A program made the position numbers and the translations under genes. The notes below the pieces were generated by a model. The model had not been told where the DNA came from. It worked only from the letters and a program-made list of their open reading frames with translations, and ran no database searches. A stretch of DNA of 64,000 nucleotides, taken from the NCBI GenBank assembly GCA_000818945.1, contig KN805397.1, forward strand, positions 393,001-457,000, in the 5' to 3' direction. This document shows positions 1-10,083 of this stretch, piece by piece. Position 1 is the first letter of the stretch. The number at the start of each line of letters is the position of its first letter. Source of the DNA: Schizochytrium sp. CCTCC M209059 (taxonomy: Eukaryota > Sar > Bigyra > Thraustochytrida > Thraustochytriidae).

Positions 1-1897
1 TTGCAGTGCTACTTACTACGACTGCCCGGCCCGTGCGCCGCTGCTCCCGGCCTCTTCTGCTGCGAGGAGGCGCCTTTCCGCCTCCTTTCCGCCTGTCTCT
101 GCCTTTCCGCTTTGGCTTCTTTCTCTTGTAGTACGTAGTATACGATGCCGAGCTACGATGGGCCCAGGCAGGCGCGGCCGCCCGGCCAGGCGACCCTCGC
201 CGCGCGGCCTCCGCGTCCTTCCCGCTCGGGCCGTCCGTGCCACAGTGCAGTGTGGCCGTCGCCAGGGCTGCGTGGCGGGGCTGCGTGGCGGCGTGGCTGG
301 CTGGCTGGCTGGCTGGCTGGATGGCGACGAGGCGCAGACGTGCGGCGGGCAGCTGCAGCACAGACGCCGGGGCGGGCGCGAGTCTTGCCTCTTCCGCCTG
401 CTTTGTGCCCTTGTGACTGGGTGCAGCTAGGCTACTACTACCACGGGTGGCTGGTATGTTGCCATGGTTGATGTAGTACTATGTTGTAGTTGTATGGCTG
501 GCTGTGCTGGACGGCTGGATGGCCGACTGATTGACTGACTCACTGCCTACTGCCACAGTGGCCACCAGCGATGGCGTGGTGCTCGCATCGCGCACGGCTT
601 GGCGTGCCATGCCGCGCGCTGTGCCGGAGCCACCAGGTGCAGCTTGCTGCCTGCTGCACTGCAGTGCCGGCAAGCGGCGCGGAGCGACGACGCCAAGGGG
701 GCCGCGTCATTCCTGGAGATTCCAAAAGTGCTAGATAACACAGACGTTCTAGACGCACCAGATTTAGCACCTTGGGGTACGTATGTACGTATGTACGTAT
801 TCTATTCGATGAGGCGACCGCCTGCGAATGACGACGACGATGACGAACGGCGATGACGATAACGATGACGCAAGGCACGGCCAAGATGGATGTGGTACGG
901 CAGCGGCTAGTTCTTCCTCCCTCCCTCCCGAGCAGGCCGCAGCCGCGCACAACCAACGGCTGGCTCAACAGACCTGTACTGCGCACGTCATTGAGGGTCA
1001 AGACCGACCGCCGCCGCTATATCAGCCACCCATGGCTGCTGCCACTGCAGAGAGAGAGACTACGGCCTGAAGATCGCCTTTCTGGGACCTCGTTCTCAGG
1101 TTGGTTCAGGCCTCGCCAGGCCAGACCCAAAGAAGAGGCTGCGAGACTGGCATCGAGGCCACATCAGCCGAGGCTAGGCATATCCAGATTGCTGCAAAGG
1201 GCCGTGCCGCTCGCTGTTGCCGACTTGCCAGCTCCGCTGCGCCGCTCGCTCCAAGTCCAAGCGTTGCAGTGCGTGCAGAGAGAGGCCTCCTGGACTTTTC
1301 CTGCCTCCTTCTCCTCCCTTTCTTTTTGTCTCTCTGCAGCCAGCTGCAGAGCAGTCAGTACTTACTGTTAGCGCTACCAGTAGGAGGGGTGGGTGTGGCC
1401 TCATCTGTTTGGTCGGTCTGGTCTTACATTGTTAAGCCTGGTTTTCTTTTCGACCAAAGCTGCGGTGCCGCTTGGCTTGGCACGGGGAGCTGAGCGAAGT
1501 GCAGCGCAATGAAGAGCCGAGCCGAGCTGAGTCTAGCCGAGCCGAGCCGAGCCGAGCCGAGCCGAGTCAAGCTTAGATCGCGACATGAAAAGCGCACAGA
1601 GAAATAAATTGATGGATGGATGAGTTGCCTAGCTTGTGCCTTTGTATAGCCTATACTTGTATACATTAAAGATTTTCACAGACACGACATGATTCATCGC
1701 TTGCAACCAGCCTACAGTACAAGGAGCAAAACAATACTACGACGTCCGCATGTGCTGTCACGGTACAAAATCCCCCCCTTCCCCCCAAAAAAAAAAAAAA
1801 GTCCACAGGCCAAAAATTGTAAGAATAGCATTACTAGAAGAAAGAATCAAAGGATAACGTGCTACCATGAGCCGTCAATCAATCAGCATACAACACG

Positions 1898-1933
<36 letters not shown>

Positions 1934-1966
1934 TTCTCTCTCTGTCACTCTCATGCAGCAAGAAGC
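1..1966. other. Gene-free left flank, simple-repeat rich
   Basis: I see no convincing gene. All open frames are short, overlap on both strands and have low-complexity Arg/Ala/Pro/Ser translations. The stretch holds a short CTGG tetramer array (about 294-321), a GTAC/GTAT array (about 776-801), GAC-rich runs (about 828-870), a GCCGA pentamer array (about 1515-1567), an A-run (about 1787-1800) and a CT dinucleotide array (about 1900-1929). The right end should contain the 3' UTR of the threonine dehydratase gene that ends at 1967. Confidence 0.6.
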
Positions 1967-3826
1967 TCACGCAGAAACAGGCTTGTGCAGAAGAAATTTG
2001 TGGTACGCTTCGTTCGCCGTCTCTTCAACAAAGTAGAAACCAAGCTCTTGGAGGAAATCGTTGATGGCAACGTGAGCCTCCTCGCCCGAATCATCAGCCT
2101 GCAAACCCACCAAGACGCGACCGACGTCAGCACCGTGGTTGCGGTAGTGAAAGAGCGAAATGTTGAAGCGACGACCCGAAGACGAGTGGACCTTTTCTAG
2201 AAACTCGCGAAGCGCGCCCGGGCGCTCAGGAAACTCAAAGCGGAAGAGACGCTCCTCGCCCGGTCGCAAAGCACGGCCTCCAGCCATGTACCGCACATGG
2301 GTCTTGGCGAGATCATTCTCTTGCAGATCGTGCACCTTGTACTCTTCCACAGCCGTGAGTTCTCCCATAACCTTTTCACGATCCTCCACCGAGGCCGCTT
2401 GAAAGTTCAGAATCACATTGGCCGAGCCCTCGTTGCTCGGATCGTAGCGGTACGAGAACTCCGTCACGTTGCGCGGGTACACCATGTTGTAAAGGTCCCA
2501 AAAGGAGCCACGCTTCTCCGGAATCTCAATGGCAATTAGGTTTTCCGAGGAATCAGCGCGCTCCGAGACGTACCGAAGGCGGTCAAAGTCCATGTTAGCG
2601 CCGGATGCCACCGCCACAAGGGTTTTGCCCTGAACACCCGTTGTCGCCACATAGCGCACAAGGCCAGCGATACTCAACGCTCCAGCGGGCTCAAACACTG
2701 TACGCGTGTCGTTAAAGCCGGCCTTGATAGCCGCGCAAATCTCGTCCGTCGTCACCGTCACCATTCCGTTGCAGAGCTCCTTGACAAGGGCAAAGGTATT
2801 CGAACCAACGGTGCGCACCGAAGCACCGTCAGCAAAGAGGCCCACCTGATTCAGCGTCGTAACTTTGCCAGCAGCTAGCGACGCCGTCATGCCTGCCGCA
2901 TCCTCGGCCTCCACGCCAATCATGTGCACATGCGGGAGAACCTTTTTGATGTAGGTCGACACGCCGGCCAGTAGACCGCCACCACCGACACAGCAAAAGA
3001 TGGCTTCCAGATTCTGCTGGTTCTCGTTCGGCAACTGCTTGACAATCTCCATGCCGATCGTTCCCTGGCCGCAGATCACCATCGGGTCGTCAAAAGGATG
3101 GATCAACGTACGACCCTCGGCTGCAAGCCGCATCGCCTCCGCCTGCGCCTCGTCGTAGTTGTTCCCCACGAGAAGCACGTTACCGCCGTACTTGCGCACG
3201 GCATCAACCTTGATGCGCGGCGTCGCCTTGGGCATACAGATCACTGCGTCGATGCCCAAGTTTTGGGCACTCAGCGCAACGCCCTGAGCATGGTTTCCCG
3301 CCGAGCAGGCCACGATACCCTTTTCGAGCCGTTCCCGCGGTAGACTCATGATCTTGTTGTACGCACCACGCAGCTTGAATGAATGCACGGGCTGCTGGTC
3401 TTCGCGCTTCAGGAACACGTCGTTGCCAAGGATGCGCGACAGAGTCGACGCGTACTGGAGATCCGTCTCTTTCGAGACGTCATACACTACACTCTGAGCC
3501 GCGAGGATTCCGCGCAGGTACTCATCGATGAGCGCCTCCTTTTTCAACAAATCTAGCCCGCTTTCCATGCGGCTAAAAGGCTTTTGCGCCGTAAGGCTCT
3601 CGGAGAGGTCTGGAGGCCACGTTCCCGAGGTCGTTCGCGCAATATTGCTGCCTGGCGTCGCCAGCTTCGACGTACCATTGCCATCCCCGCTACCGCTTGA
3701 GCTCGACGACCATCGCTTTTGCTGCTCGCGGCACCCCGGCACAACGCCTCCGACGGCCCTTGGCAGCGCCACCTCGGCGACGCTGCGCAGGCTGCCCTGC
3801 CGCCACACGCTCGTAGTTGACGCCAT
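1967..3826 (-). CDS. Threonine dehydratase (threonine ammonia-lyase), biosynthetic, two ACT-like domains
   Basis: 619 residues. This PLP enzyme deaminates L-threonine to 2-oxobutanoate, the committed step of isoleucine synthesis. The catalytic half (about 100-420) shows the PLP-lysine motif HSFKLRGAYN with Lys about 151, the phosphate/substrate loop SAGNHAQG at about 175-182, and the glycine-rich PLP-phosphate loop VGGGGLLAG at about 280-288. The C-terminal part (about 430-617) holds two ACT-like regulatory modules, each starting with a pattern of the kind IPEKRGSFWDL or FPERPGALREFL. In plants and fungi this arrangement gives isoleucine feedback control. The first 60-90 residues are rich in Arg, Ser, Ala and Gly with few acids, so a mitochondrial presequence is likely (inferred). 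The start is the first ATG of the open frame. Length matches fungal and plant enzymes plus a targeting peptide. Confidence 0.95.
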   Translation of the reverse strand: MASTTSVWRQGSLRSVAEVALPRAVGGVVPGCREQQKRWSSSSSGSGDGNGTSKLATPGSNIARTTSGTWPPDLSESLTAQKPFSRMESGLDLLKKEALIDEYLRGILAAQSVVYDVSKETDLQYASTLSRILGNDVFLKREDQQPVHSFKLRGAYNKIMSLPRERLEKGIVACSAGNHAQGVALSAQNLGIDAVICMPKATPRIKVDAVRKYGGNVLLVGNNYDEAQAEAMRLAAEGRTLIHPFDDPMVICGQGTIGMEIVKQLPNENQQNLEAIFCCVGGGGLLAGVSTYIKKVLPHVHMIGVEAEDAAGMTASLAAGKVTTLNQVGLFADGASVRTVGSNTFALVKELCNGMVTVTTDEICAAIKAGFNDTRTVFEPAGALSIAGLVRYVATTGVQGKTLVAVASGANMDFDRLRYVSERADSSENLIAIEIPEKRGSFWDLYNMVYPRNVTEFSYRYDPSNEGSANVILNFQAASVEDREKVMGELTAVEEYKVHDLQENDLAKTHVRYMAGGRALRPGEERLFRFEFPERPGALREFLEKVHSSSGRRFNISLFHYRNHGADVGRVLVGLQADDSGEEAHVAINDFLQELGFYFVEETANEAYHKFLLHKPVSA

Positions 3827-5204
3827 TGCTCTGCTGCGTTTCTTGGACTTCTCGCGCCACCGCCGTCGCTACGCGCGCGCTAGCTATCTGTCCGCTCGCC
3901 TGCTTGCAAACCTGTGCGCCTGCCGACGCCCTGCTCGTCGACGCCGCCACAAGACGCGACGCGATACGACACGACACGACACGCGCTGCTTTGGATTGAG
4001 TGATTGATTTTGACGGCCGCAGCAAGGCAACTTCAGCAAAATGCGGCGAACACACCAGCAACATTGCCCACTGGAACCGACCTCTGGATGGACAGGCAGA
4101 TAGATCGACGTCTGTCATTTTCGCTGACCGAGGGGCTGCGCACGGTCGAGGGGATTCGCGCACGGTCGAGGGGGGTGGGGCTTATCAACGAGGTCTTTGT
4201 AGCGTTCATTGTGTGCAAGCCATGCAGAACGAAGACGCAAATGACCCTTGTGGCGTTCGCTGCCTTGGACCTCGTTTAGCAAGCAAGCGCACTTGCTTGC
4301 ATTGTATAATGACTCGGTCTTCGAAGTCATTTATTTTCTTGTTCGCCTTGCGACACGTTATACTACCTACGTTCATCACTTGACCGTGCGAAAGGGCTTG
4401 AGATGGGCGGTTCGGAAGTGCGTGCTCGCCCGCCCTTTTCAACATTACATTCCAATGAGCACATCAACTTTCATCAGTAACGCCTGGTCCTCCGCTCTCG
4501 TCTTTCATGTCGAGCCCTAGCCCCTCGTCTACATCCGTCTCTCGCTGTCCACAACCTTCCGAGCAGCGGCACGATGTTTGACTTTACTAGTAGGTCAACC
4601 AGCCTGAGGCAGCTACGGCTGGCTGCAGCTGCTTCTGCTGATCAATTGATTTATTGATCGATTGATCGATTGATTGACTGACTCGAATTGACTGCCATTG
4701 ATGGCAAGCCATTGACAGTGGATACAAACGACGAGCCGCCGCGCCAACAGCCGCACATAAGTAGTCATTACAAGAAGTGGTAGTAATTCGAAGGACAAAA
4801 GGCCATGGATCGTCAATGACACGACAAAAAGGCACAAGAAGAAGAGCAAAAGAGCAACGTCTGGGCCGAAGCGAGCGGAGGCTGGCGGGGACGAGCGAAG
4901 GACGGCGCAGCGAGGCCGAAAGGTCGGGCACGAAGGCCGCGAGAGCACAAAGGCGGCGGCCTGCAACGGGATTCGCGCCGCGGGCAGAGGAAGCCTCGCT
5001 CGGTCGTTCGGTCGTTCGTTCGTTCGTACGTTCGTTCGTACGCACGCACGCACGTTCGCACGCCAGAGGGTGAGATCGATCGGCTGCGGAGCTCGAACAC
5101 CTTGGCGACAGCGAGTCCTACGTGGCCAAGACATCTCACAACAACAACGTGCAGAGAAGAGGGCAAGCAGTGCTTAGCGACCAACCTTTTCTAATCTTGG
5201 CAGA
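3827..5204. other. Intergenic region between divergent genes
   Basis: 1.4 kb between the start of the threonine dehydratase gene (-) and the repeat-protein gene (+), so it should hold both promoters. No coding signal is visible. It contains TTGA/TCGA tetramer runs (about 4638-4690) and a CGTT/CGTA/CGCA tetramer tract (about 5001-5060). A repeated 18-20 base unit around cgcacggtcgagggg occurs twice at about 4138-4176. Confidence 0.6.
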
Positions 5205-6155
5205 ATGGGCAACTTTCGCTCTTGCCTCGAGCAAGAGGACGATCTTGCGCCGCCCTTGAACGCGAACGCTTCTAGCCGCAACACCGCGGCGGCCTCTAGT
5301 GCTCGTAGCGCGCCAAAGGAAACTTCTCAACAGCAGCAGGGCCAGCAATCGAAAACCTCGACGTCGACCACGAACGGAGATGACAAAGCTCCTCCCTCGT
5401 ATGTCGAAGCTGCGAAAGCGGCCCAAAGCACAGACACCTCCAAGACTGCTGAGACGAAGCCGGTGACTTCTGACACCTCCAAGGACACCTCGTCGGCTCC
5501 CAAGGAAGAGACCAAGTCTGACACCTCCAAGGACACCTCGTCGGCTCCCAAGGAAGAGACCAAGCCCGTTGCTCCCAAGGAGGAGGCCAAGCCCGTTGCT
5601 CCCAAAGAAGAGACCAAGTCTGCTGCTCCCAAGGAGGAGGCCAAGCCCGTTGCTCCCAAGGAGGAGGCCAAGCCCGTTGCTCCCAAGGAAGAGGCAAAGT
5701 CTGTTGCTCCCAAGGAAGAGACCAAGCCCGTTGCTGCGACCACTGCTTCCAAGGAAGAGTCAAAGCCTGCTGCCCTCAAGGAGGAAACCAACCCACCCGC
5801 TGCCCCCAAGGAGGAAACCAAGTCCACTGCTGACGCTTCTACTTCTAAGGAGGCGGAGAAGCCTTCTACTGCTGCTGATGATGCCGATGCTGCGTCTGCG
5901 TCTGCGCCTGCGCCTGCGCCTACTGCTACCGAAGCCGTCGAGGCGGGAAAGCCTGCTACCGAGGCCCAGGATACTTCTGAGGTTTCGCAAGCAAAGACTG
6001 AGGAGAACGCTTCTGGGTCCAGCGCCACTGACGCTGCTGCCACTGCTACTGCAGCGGCCACGACCGCTGCAGCTGCTGGAAGCACGGCTGGAGCTAGCGG
6101 TGCCAGCAAGAGCAAGAAGAAGAAGAACAGGAAGAAGAAGAAGGGTAAGAAGTAA
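5205..6155 (+). CDS. Low-complexity KEE-repeat protein with MGNFRSC N terminus and polybasic C terminus
   Basis: 316 residues, no recognisable globular domain. The N terminus MGNFRSCLEQ fits an N-myristoylation signal (Gly2, small polar residue at position 6) with a possible palmitoylation cysteine at 7. That suggests membrane anchoring, by inference. Residues about 85-220 are tandem repeats of a nine-residue unit like APKEEAKPV. They include an exact-looking 16-residue duplication (SDTSKDTSSAPKEETK) encoded by a 48-base direct repeat near 5466-5563. After an Ala/Thr/Glu-rich stretch the protein ends in a strongly basic tail (KKKKNRKKKKGKK), which could bind acidic lipids or nucleic acid. The codons follow a regular triplet pattern and the ATG has a purine at -3. 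The long open frame on the opposite strand is a shadow of the repeat. Function unknown. Confidence 0.75.
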   Translation: MGNFRSCLEQEDDLAPPLNANASSRNTAAASSARSAPKETSQQQQGQQSKTSTSTTNGDDKAPPSYVEAAKAAQSTDTSKTAETKPVTSDTSKDTSSAPKEETKSDTSKDTSSAPKEETKPVAPKEEAKPVAPKEETKSAAPKEEAKPVAPKEEAKPVAPKEEAKSVAPKEETKPVAATTASKEESKPAALKEETNPPAAPKEETKSTADASTSKEAEKPSTAADDADAASASAPAPAPTATEAVEAGKPATEAQDTSEVSQAKTEENASGSSATDAAATATAAATTAAAAGSTAGASGASKSKKKKNRKKKKGKK

Positions 6156-7204
6156 GGTCTTACTTGACTCGTTTCAACGCGTGGAAATTTTCAACGACAG
6201 CAATAACATCCACAAGGACAACGACATCGACAACGACGAAAACTCATGACCTCGTCGTCAAACTATCTCTGAGACGATGCTTTCGTCTTGGCCAGCTGAC
6301 CCATCTGGCGTATCGTGACTTGCGTGATTCTCGTTAAAGTGCCCGGATTGATTGACGTACAAGGAAACAAGCCAAAAGCATATTGACGCATGAACTTTGC
6401 CCTTTGTCTTCTCTCCTTGTTTCCTCATCTGCCACTTCTTACCATCAAAGGTCTAACCAGTCATCGACTTCGACCCTCCAGTTGCGAGACACGAAAAAGA
6501 TTAGTTCTACTAGTCTAGGAGAGAAGAAAGTAAAAAAGGAAAAGTTACAGTGCATGCTTGTTGAGATTGAAGTTTCTTGACGTCAAGACTAAGCCTACTC
6601 TTTTTCCAAACTGAACAAGAGCTCCCAAGGCAGGATTTCGCTAATTATCTGTCAAGTCATCACATCAGAAAGGGATAAAAATCTGCTTCGACTATATTTG
6701 GGAAAGCTTCGCGATGATCCAGGCTAGGCTAGGCTAGGCTAGACTAGACTAGACTAGACTAGACTAGACTAGGCTTGGCTTGGCGAAAGACTTGACAAGG
6801 AATATGGTTGCCTCGACAAGGCTCAGCTTGCCTTAAAGAGTCGTCAAGGGACGAATGTGTGCTTGCTGCCAAGAGTTGCGCATTTAGGGACGCAACCTGT
6901 ATTTTGAGGGGTGAGAGGAAAAGAAGGGGATGAGGAGTGGCAACGTTTGGACCACTGGATCGGGTGGCGACAGCATGCCACATCTGTTGTGCTCGCGATA
7001 CGTAATACGAGCTGTTTGGTTTGTGACTTCGTGGACATGCCGCGACCGGGATTTGAGTGACTACTCTCACGTTATGGCAAAGATGAACGCGAGCAAAAAG
7101 GCCGGCGGCGGTAACATGGATGGGACATGATGAACTGCATGCAGACAGGCAGGTAGGCAAACAATTGATCAATCAATCAATCAATCAATCAATCAACCAA
7201 TCAA
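6156..7204. other. Intergenic region between convergent genes, pentamer and TCAA arrays
   Basis: 1.05 kb between the stops of the KEE-repeat gene (+) and Tim23 (-). No gene is visible. It contains a pentamer array of TAGGC grading into TAGAC and then TTGGC units (about 6720-6783), and a TCAA tetramer array (about 7165-7209) that runs to the Tim23 stop codon. Confidence 0.6.
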
Positions 7205-7852
7205 TCAATAGAGCAATGAACGGCCCGAGCCACGCATGAAGCTACGAGCAGTCGTGAGGCCAGCCACGGCCGTGCCACCAATGATGCCAGCGAGAGCCAT
7301 CGTCTTGGGGCCCTGCGTGCACTTGTACAAGAGGCCAGTCAGAGTGGCGGCGAGGACAGGGTTGACAATCTCGTCGCCGCCCACATAGTCTTCAATGTGC
7401 ATGGTCTCGGTGGCGGCCTCGATGCACGAGTACATCATAGCAACGGCACCGAGAGCGTTACCAAAGCGGGAACCGTAGCGACCGGACTTGTTGAGGATGC
7501 TGTTAACGCGGATCTTGAACTTGGAGCTCGGCGCGGTCATGAGGCCATTCACCACACCGTAGGCACCTCCCACGCCGATGCCTCCGAGGTAGGCGATGCC
7601 GCTGTTGTAGCACATGCGCTCGTGCCATGCCTTGGGTTCATAGTGCAAGTACTCCGGCTTGTAGGCGCCGGTGCCGACGCCACCCTGGGCGCCAGCCCCG
7701 AACATGGGCGAGAGGGTCGAGGGGTTCACGGAGCCAAGGTTGGCGAACGGGTTCGGGGCCTGGTAGCTGTAGCCGCCATAGTCGTTGGCTGCGCCGCCCT
7801 CAGCGCCGCCCATGGCGTACATGTCGCCGGCATCGCGTTCCTCGGTCGTCAT
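7205..7852 (-). CDS. TIM23: Mitochondrial import inner membrane translocase subunit Tim23
   Basis: 215 residues. Tim23 is the channel-forming subunit of the TIM23 complex, which moves presequence proteins across or into the mitochondrial inner membrane. A Gly/Ala/Asn/Tyr-rich N-terminal domain (about 1-75, predicted intermembrane space) is followed by the Tim17/22/23 domain with four hydrophobic helices rich in GxxxG patterns. These start near GIAYLGGIGVGGAYG, RFGNALGAVAMMYS, NPVLAATLTGLLY and TMALAGIIGGTAVAGL. The block KIRVNSILNKSGRYGSRFGN between the first two helices is the family signature. Length is normal for Tim23 (about 200-220). The start ATG at 7852 is the first in frame. Tim17 and Tim22 are less likely because of the N-terminal extension and the signature block. 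Confidence 0.93.
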   Translation of the reverse strand: MTTEERDAGDMYAMGGAEGGAANDYGGYSYQAPNPFANLGSVNPSTLSPMFGAGAQGGVGTGAYKPEYLHYEPKAWHERMCYNSGIAYLGGIGVGGAYGVVNGLMTAPSSKFKIRVNSILNKSGRYGSRFGNALGAVAMMYSCIEAATETMHIEDYVGGDEIVNPVLAATLTGLLYKCTQGPKTMALAGIIGGTAVAGLTTARSFMRGSGRSLLY

Positions 7853-7950
7853 CGTGCCGGGCTGTGAGTGGTGAGCGAGCTCTGGTCTCGTGCTGCGGCG
7901 TCTGTGGCCTTGGCTGCGAATCCAAGAAAAAGTTGGAGAGTCACGCGAGA

Positions 7951-7985
<35 letters not shown>

Positions 7986-8458
7986 AGCGAGCGTGCGATA
8001 GAGCGAGCGTGGAGGGGCGTCGCGCAGGCGCCGTGCGCGCGTACGTGCGTGCGTGCGTGCGTGCGTGCGATGGAGCGGTCTCGTCAGTTCTTCTGCCTTT
8101 GCTTCACGTGCCGTCGTCGCCTTTTCCTGGGCGCGGTGCCAGAGTCTGTCTGCCTGCCTCTCTCTGCTGGCCACTCGCTCATGACGCATCTCAACTCATC
8201 TCCGCGCCGGACCGCCGTCGCGGCGCGGATCGCGCGCGCGCGCGCGAGAGAGAGAGAGAGCGAGCGAGCGAGCGAGCGAGCGGACCCAGCGCCCCGGCCC
8301 AGAGCCCCTGCGGCTCCGCCTCGGACGCCGGCGGCCTCAGACCTGCCCCCGCGCGCGCCCGCGCCGTGCCCGTGCCTCGCCACCTACCTGCGTGCGTCCA
8401 GAAGAAAGGAGATTTGTGGAGACAGGCGAGGCGAGGCGAGGCGAAAAGAAAAGAAAAC

Positions 8459-8605
8459 AATACGATACGATACAATACAATACAATACAATACAATACAA
8501 TACGATACAATATAATACAATACAATACAATACAATACAATACAATACAATACAATACAATACAATACAATACAATACAATACAATACAATACAATACAA
8601 TACAA
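8459..8605. repeat. ATACA (CAATA) pentanucleotide array
   Basis: About 147 bases of almost perfect five-base units, some 29 copies. A few variant units (atacg, ataat) lie near the left end. The pentamer has no stop codon in several frames, which creates spurious open frames translating as YNTIQ or YCIVL repeats. Confidence 0.95.
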
Positions 8606-8798
8606 AACAAAGGCAAGCAAAGGCAACAAACAAAGGCAAAGCAGCGGCGCAGGAAAAGCAGCGACTGCAGGAAAAGCAGGGGCCTGACCAGATCACCAGT
8701 ATAATAAATCAGCAGAGCCGGGCGCAGCACAGACGCAAGCAGAGGGAAGCACTAGGGAGGAGTACTACAAGGAGGGGACCAGGGGGAGAAGGAGCAGA

Positions 8799-8802
<4 letters not shown>

Positions 8803-8856
<54 letters not shown>
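8803..8856. repeat. AGC trinucleotide array
   Basis: About 18 AGC units, with one AGT near the left end, in intergenic DNA upstream of the lipase gene. No gene is assigned over it. Confidence 0.9.
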
Positions 8857-8858
<2 letters not shown>

Positions 8859-10083
8859 TGGGACGAGCAGGCCACACGAGCGGCAAGGGTGCAAGTGGCA
8901 ACGAGCCAGCCAGCCAGCCAGCCAGCCAGCCAGGGATTGCCTATCAGCCAACCTGAGCAGACGTGAGCAGATCCCCCGAAGCAGATGGACGCTGCAACGA
9001 TGGGAGGGATCCCGGGGCTGACTGATTTGGGGTTTGGTTTTTTTGGGTTCTGGGTAGCCTATGATAAATTTTGGTTTCTGGCGGCTCTTTTCTATCGCTG
9101 TCAGCCAAGTGTGAGTGAACTCGGAGGTCGTGTAACTCGATCGTCCTGGACAATCGATACTATGTATGTGGCCAAGAGGCCAATTAATCGTGTCAGTTGC
9201 AGATAGGCGAGATGGCAGGAAAGATGTCGCCCTCGCCAAAGCAAAGCCAACTGGCTGGTCAACGTGGTAAGCATGTATGACGCTGCTGTTGCTACTGGTT
9301 GCAGCCTAAGTGAGTTGCAGCTGCAGCTGCAGCTGCTGGTTGGTTGATAAACGTAGCAAGTCTCGCTTGGAGGTACTATAGTATATATTACTACTACACA
9401 CCACCTGTGGCTTCATTCTAGACCTAGATGCATTCTCGGTTCTGTCGGCCGCCGCGACGGAACTCTCTCATCACTGTCGTCCGTAGGCACCGACCCCACG
9501 GTTGACAGTATTCCACTGTCTTTCCACCGCGGTATGGGAAGCCTCTCTCCCACCGCAATCGACCACGCTCTGTCGATGCGCCGCCGCTCCCACTGGACCC
9601 AAACAGGCAGGCAGGCAGCCACGCAGAGGCAGGCCAGACCTTCTTGCTTGCTAATAACAGTGGGTGCCCCTGCCTCTCTGCCTCACTCCCTCCCCTCCCT
9701 CTCTCTCTCTCTCTTCCTCTCACAAAGCAGTCCCGCCAAAGCCTCGAGCCAGGGCGCGGCGGCGCAGCGCGGGCCGGAGAGAGAGAGAGATCTGTCGATA
9801 GATCGAGCGAGCGAGCGAGGGATCTGCGCTCTGCACGCGCAGGGGCGGATCCGAGTAGGCCTGGGGCCTAGGCCTTCTGGTAGGGGAGTCGTACACCGCC
9901 GAGCCGAGCCGTGCTTGGCGAGGTGGACCCGTCGATCGATCGATGCTGGCAGGCAAAGCGCCAACCCTCGAGGACGCGAGGGAGGAGGAGGAGGAGGAGG
10001 TGGAGAGCGCCTCGGCGCGAGGGACCAGCACGAACGCCCGAGGAGAGGTCGCCAGGAGAACGGGCGAGGGCGAGCTCGGAAAA

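Larger units (their letters stand above)
7853..10083. other. 2.2 kb intergenic region with dense microsatellites
   Basis: Lies between the Tim23 start (-) and the lipase-gene start (+), so it should carry two promoters. No gene is supported. The long open frames here translate simple repeats. From left to right it holds GCGT arrays (about 7949-7984 and 8044-8070), a GC/GA/GCGA run (about 8231-8283), the ATACA array (8459-8605), an AGC array (about 8803-8854), an AGCC array (about 8905-8932), a CAGCTG run (about 9317-9339), CT and GA runs (about 9696-9720 and 9776-9792) and a GCGA run. Confidence 0.6.

Noticed and set aside
5327..6115. 262-codon frame antisense to the KEE-repeat gene
   Set aside because: It follows the repeat period of the plus-strand gene, and its translation is an SSLGATGL-type repeat. 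The plus strand has the better start and termini.
8191..8730. Minus-strand frames with YCIVLYCIVL runs resembling membrane protein
   Set aside because: They are translations of the ATACA pentamer array.
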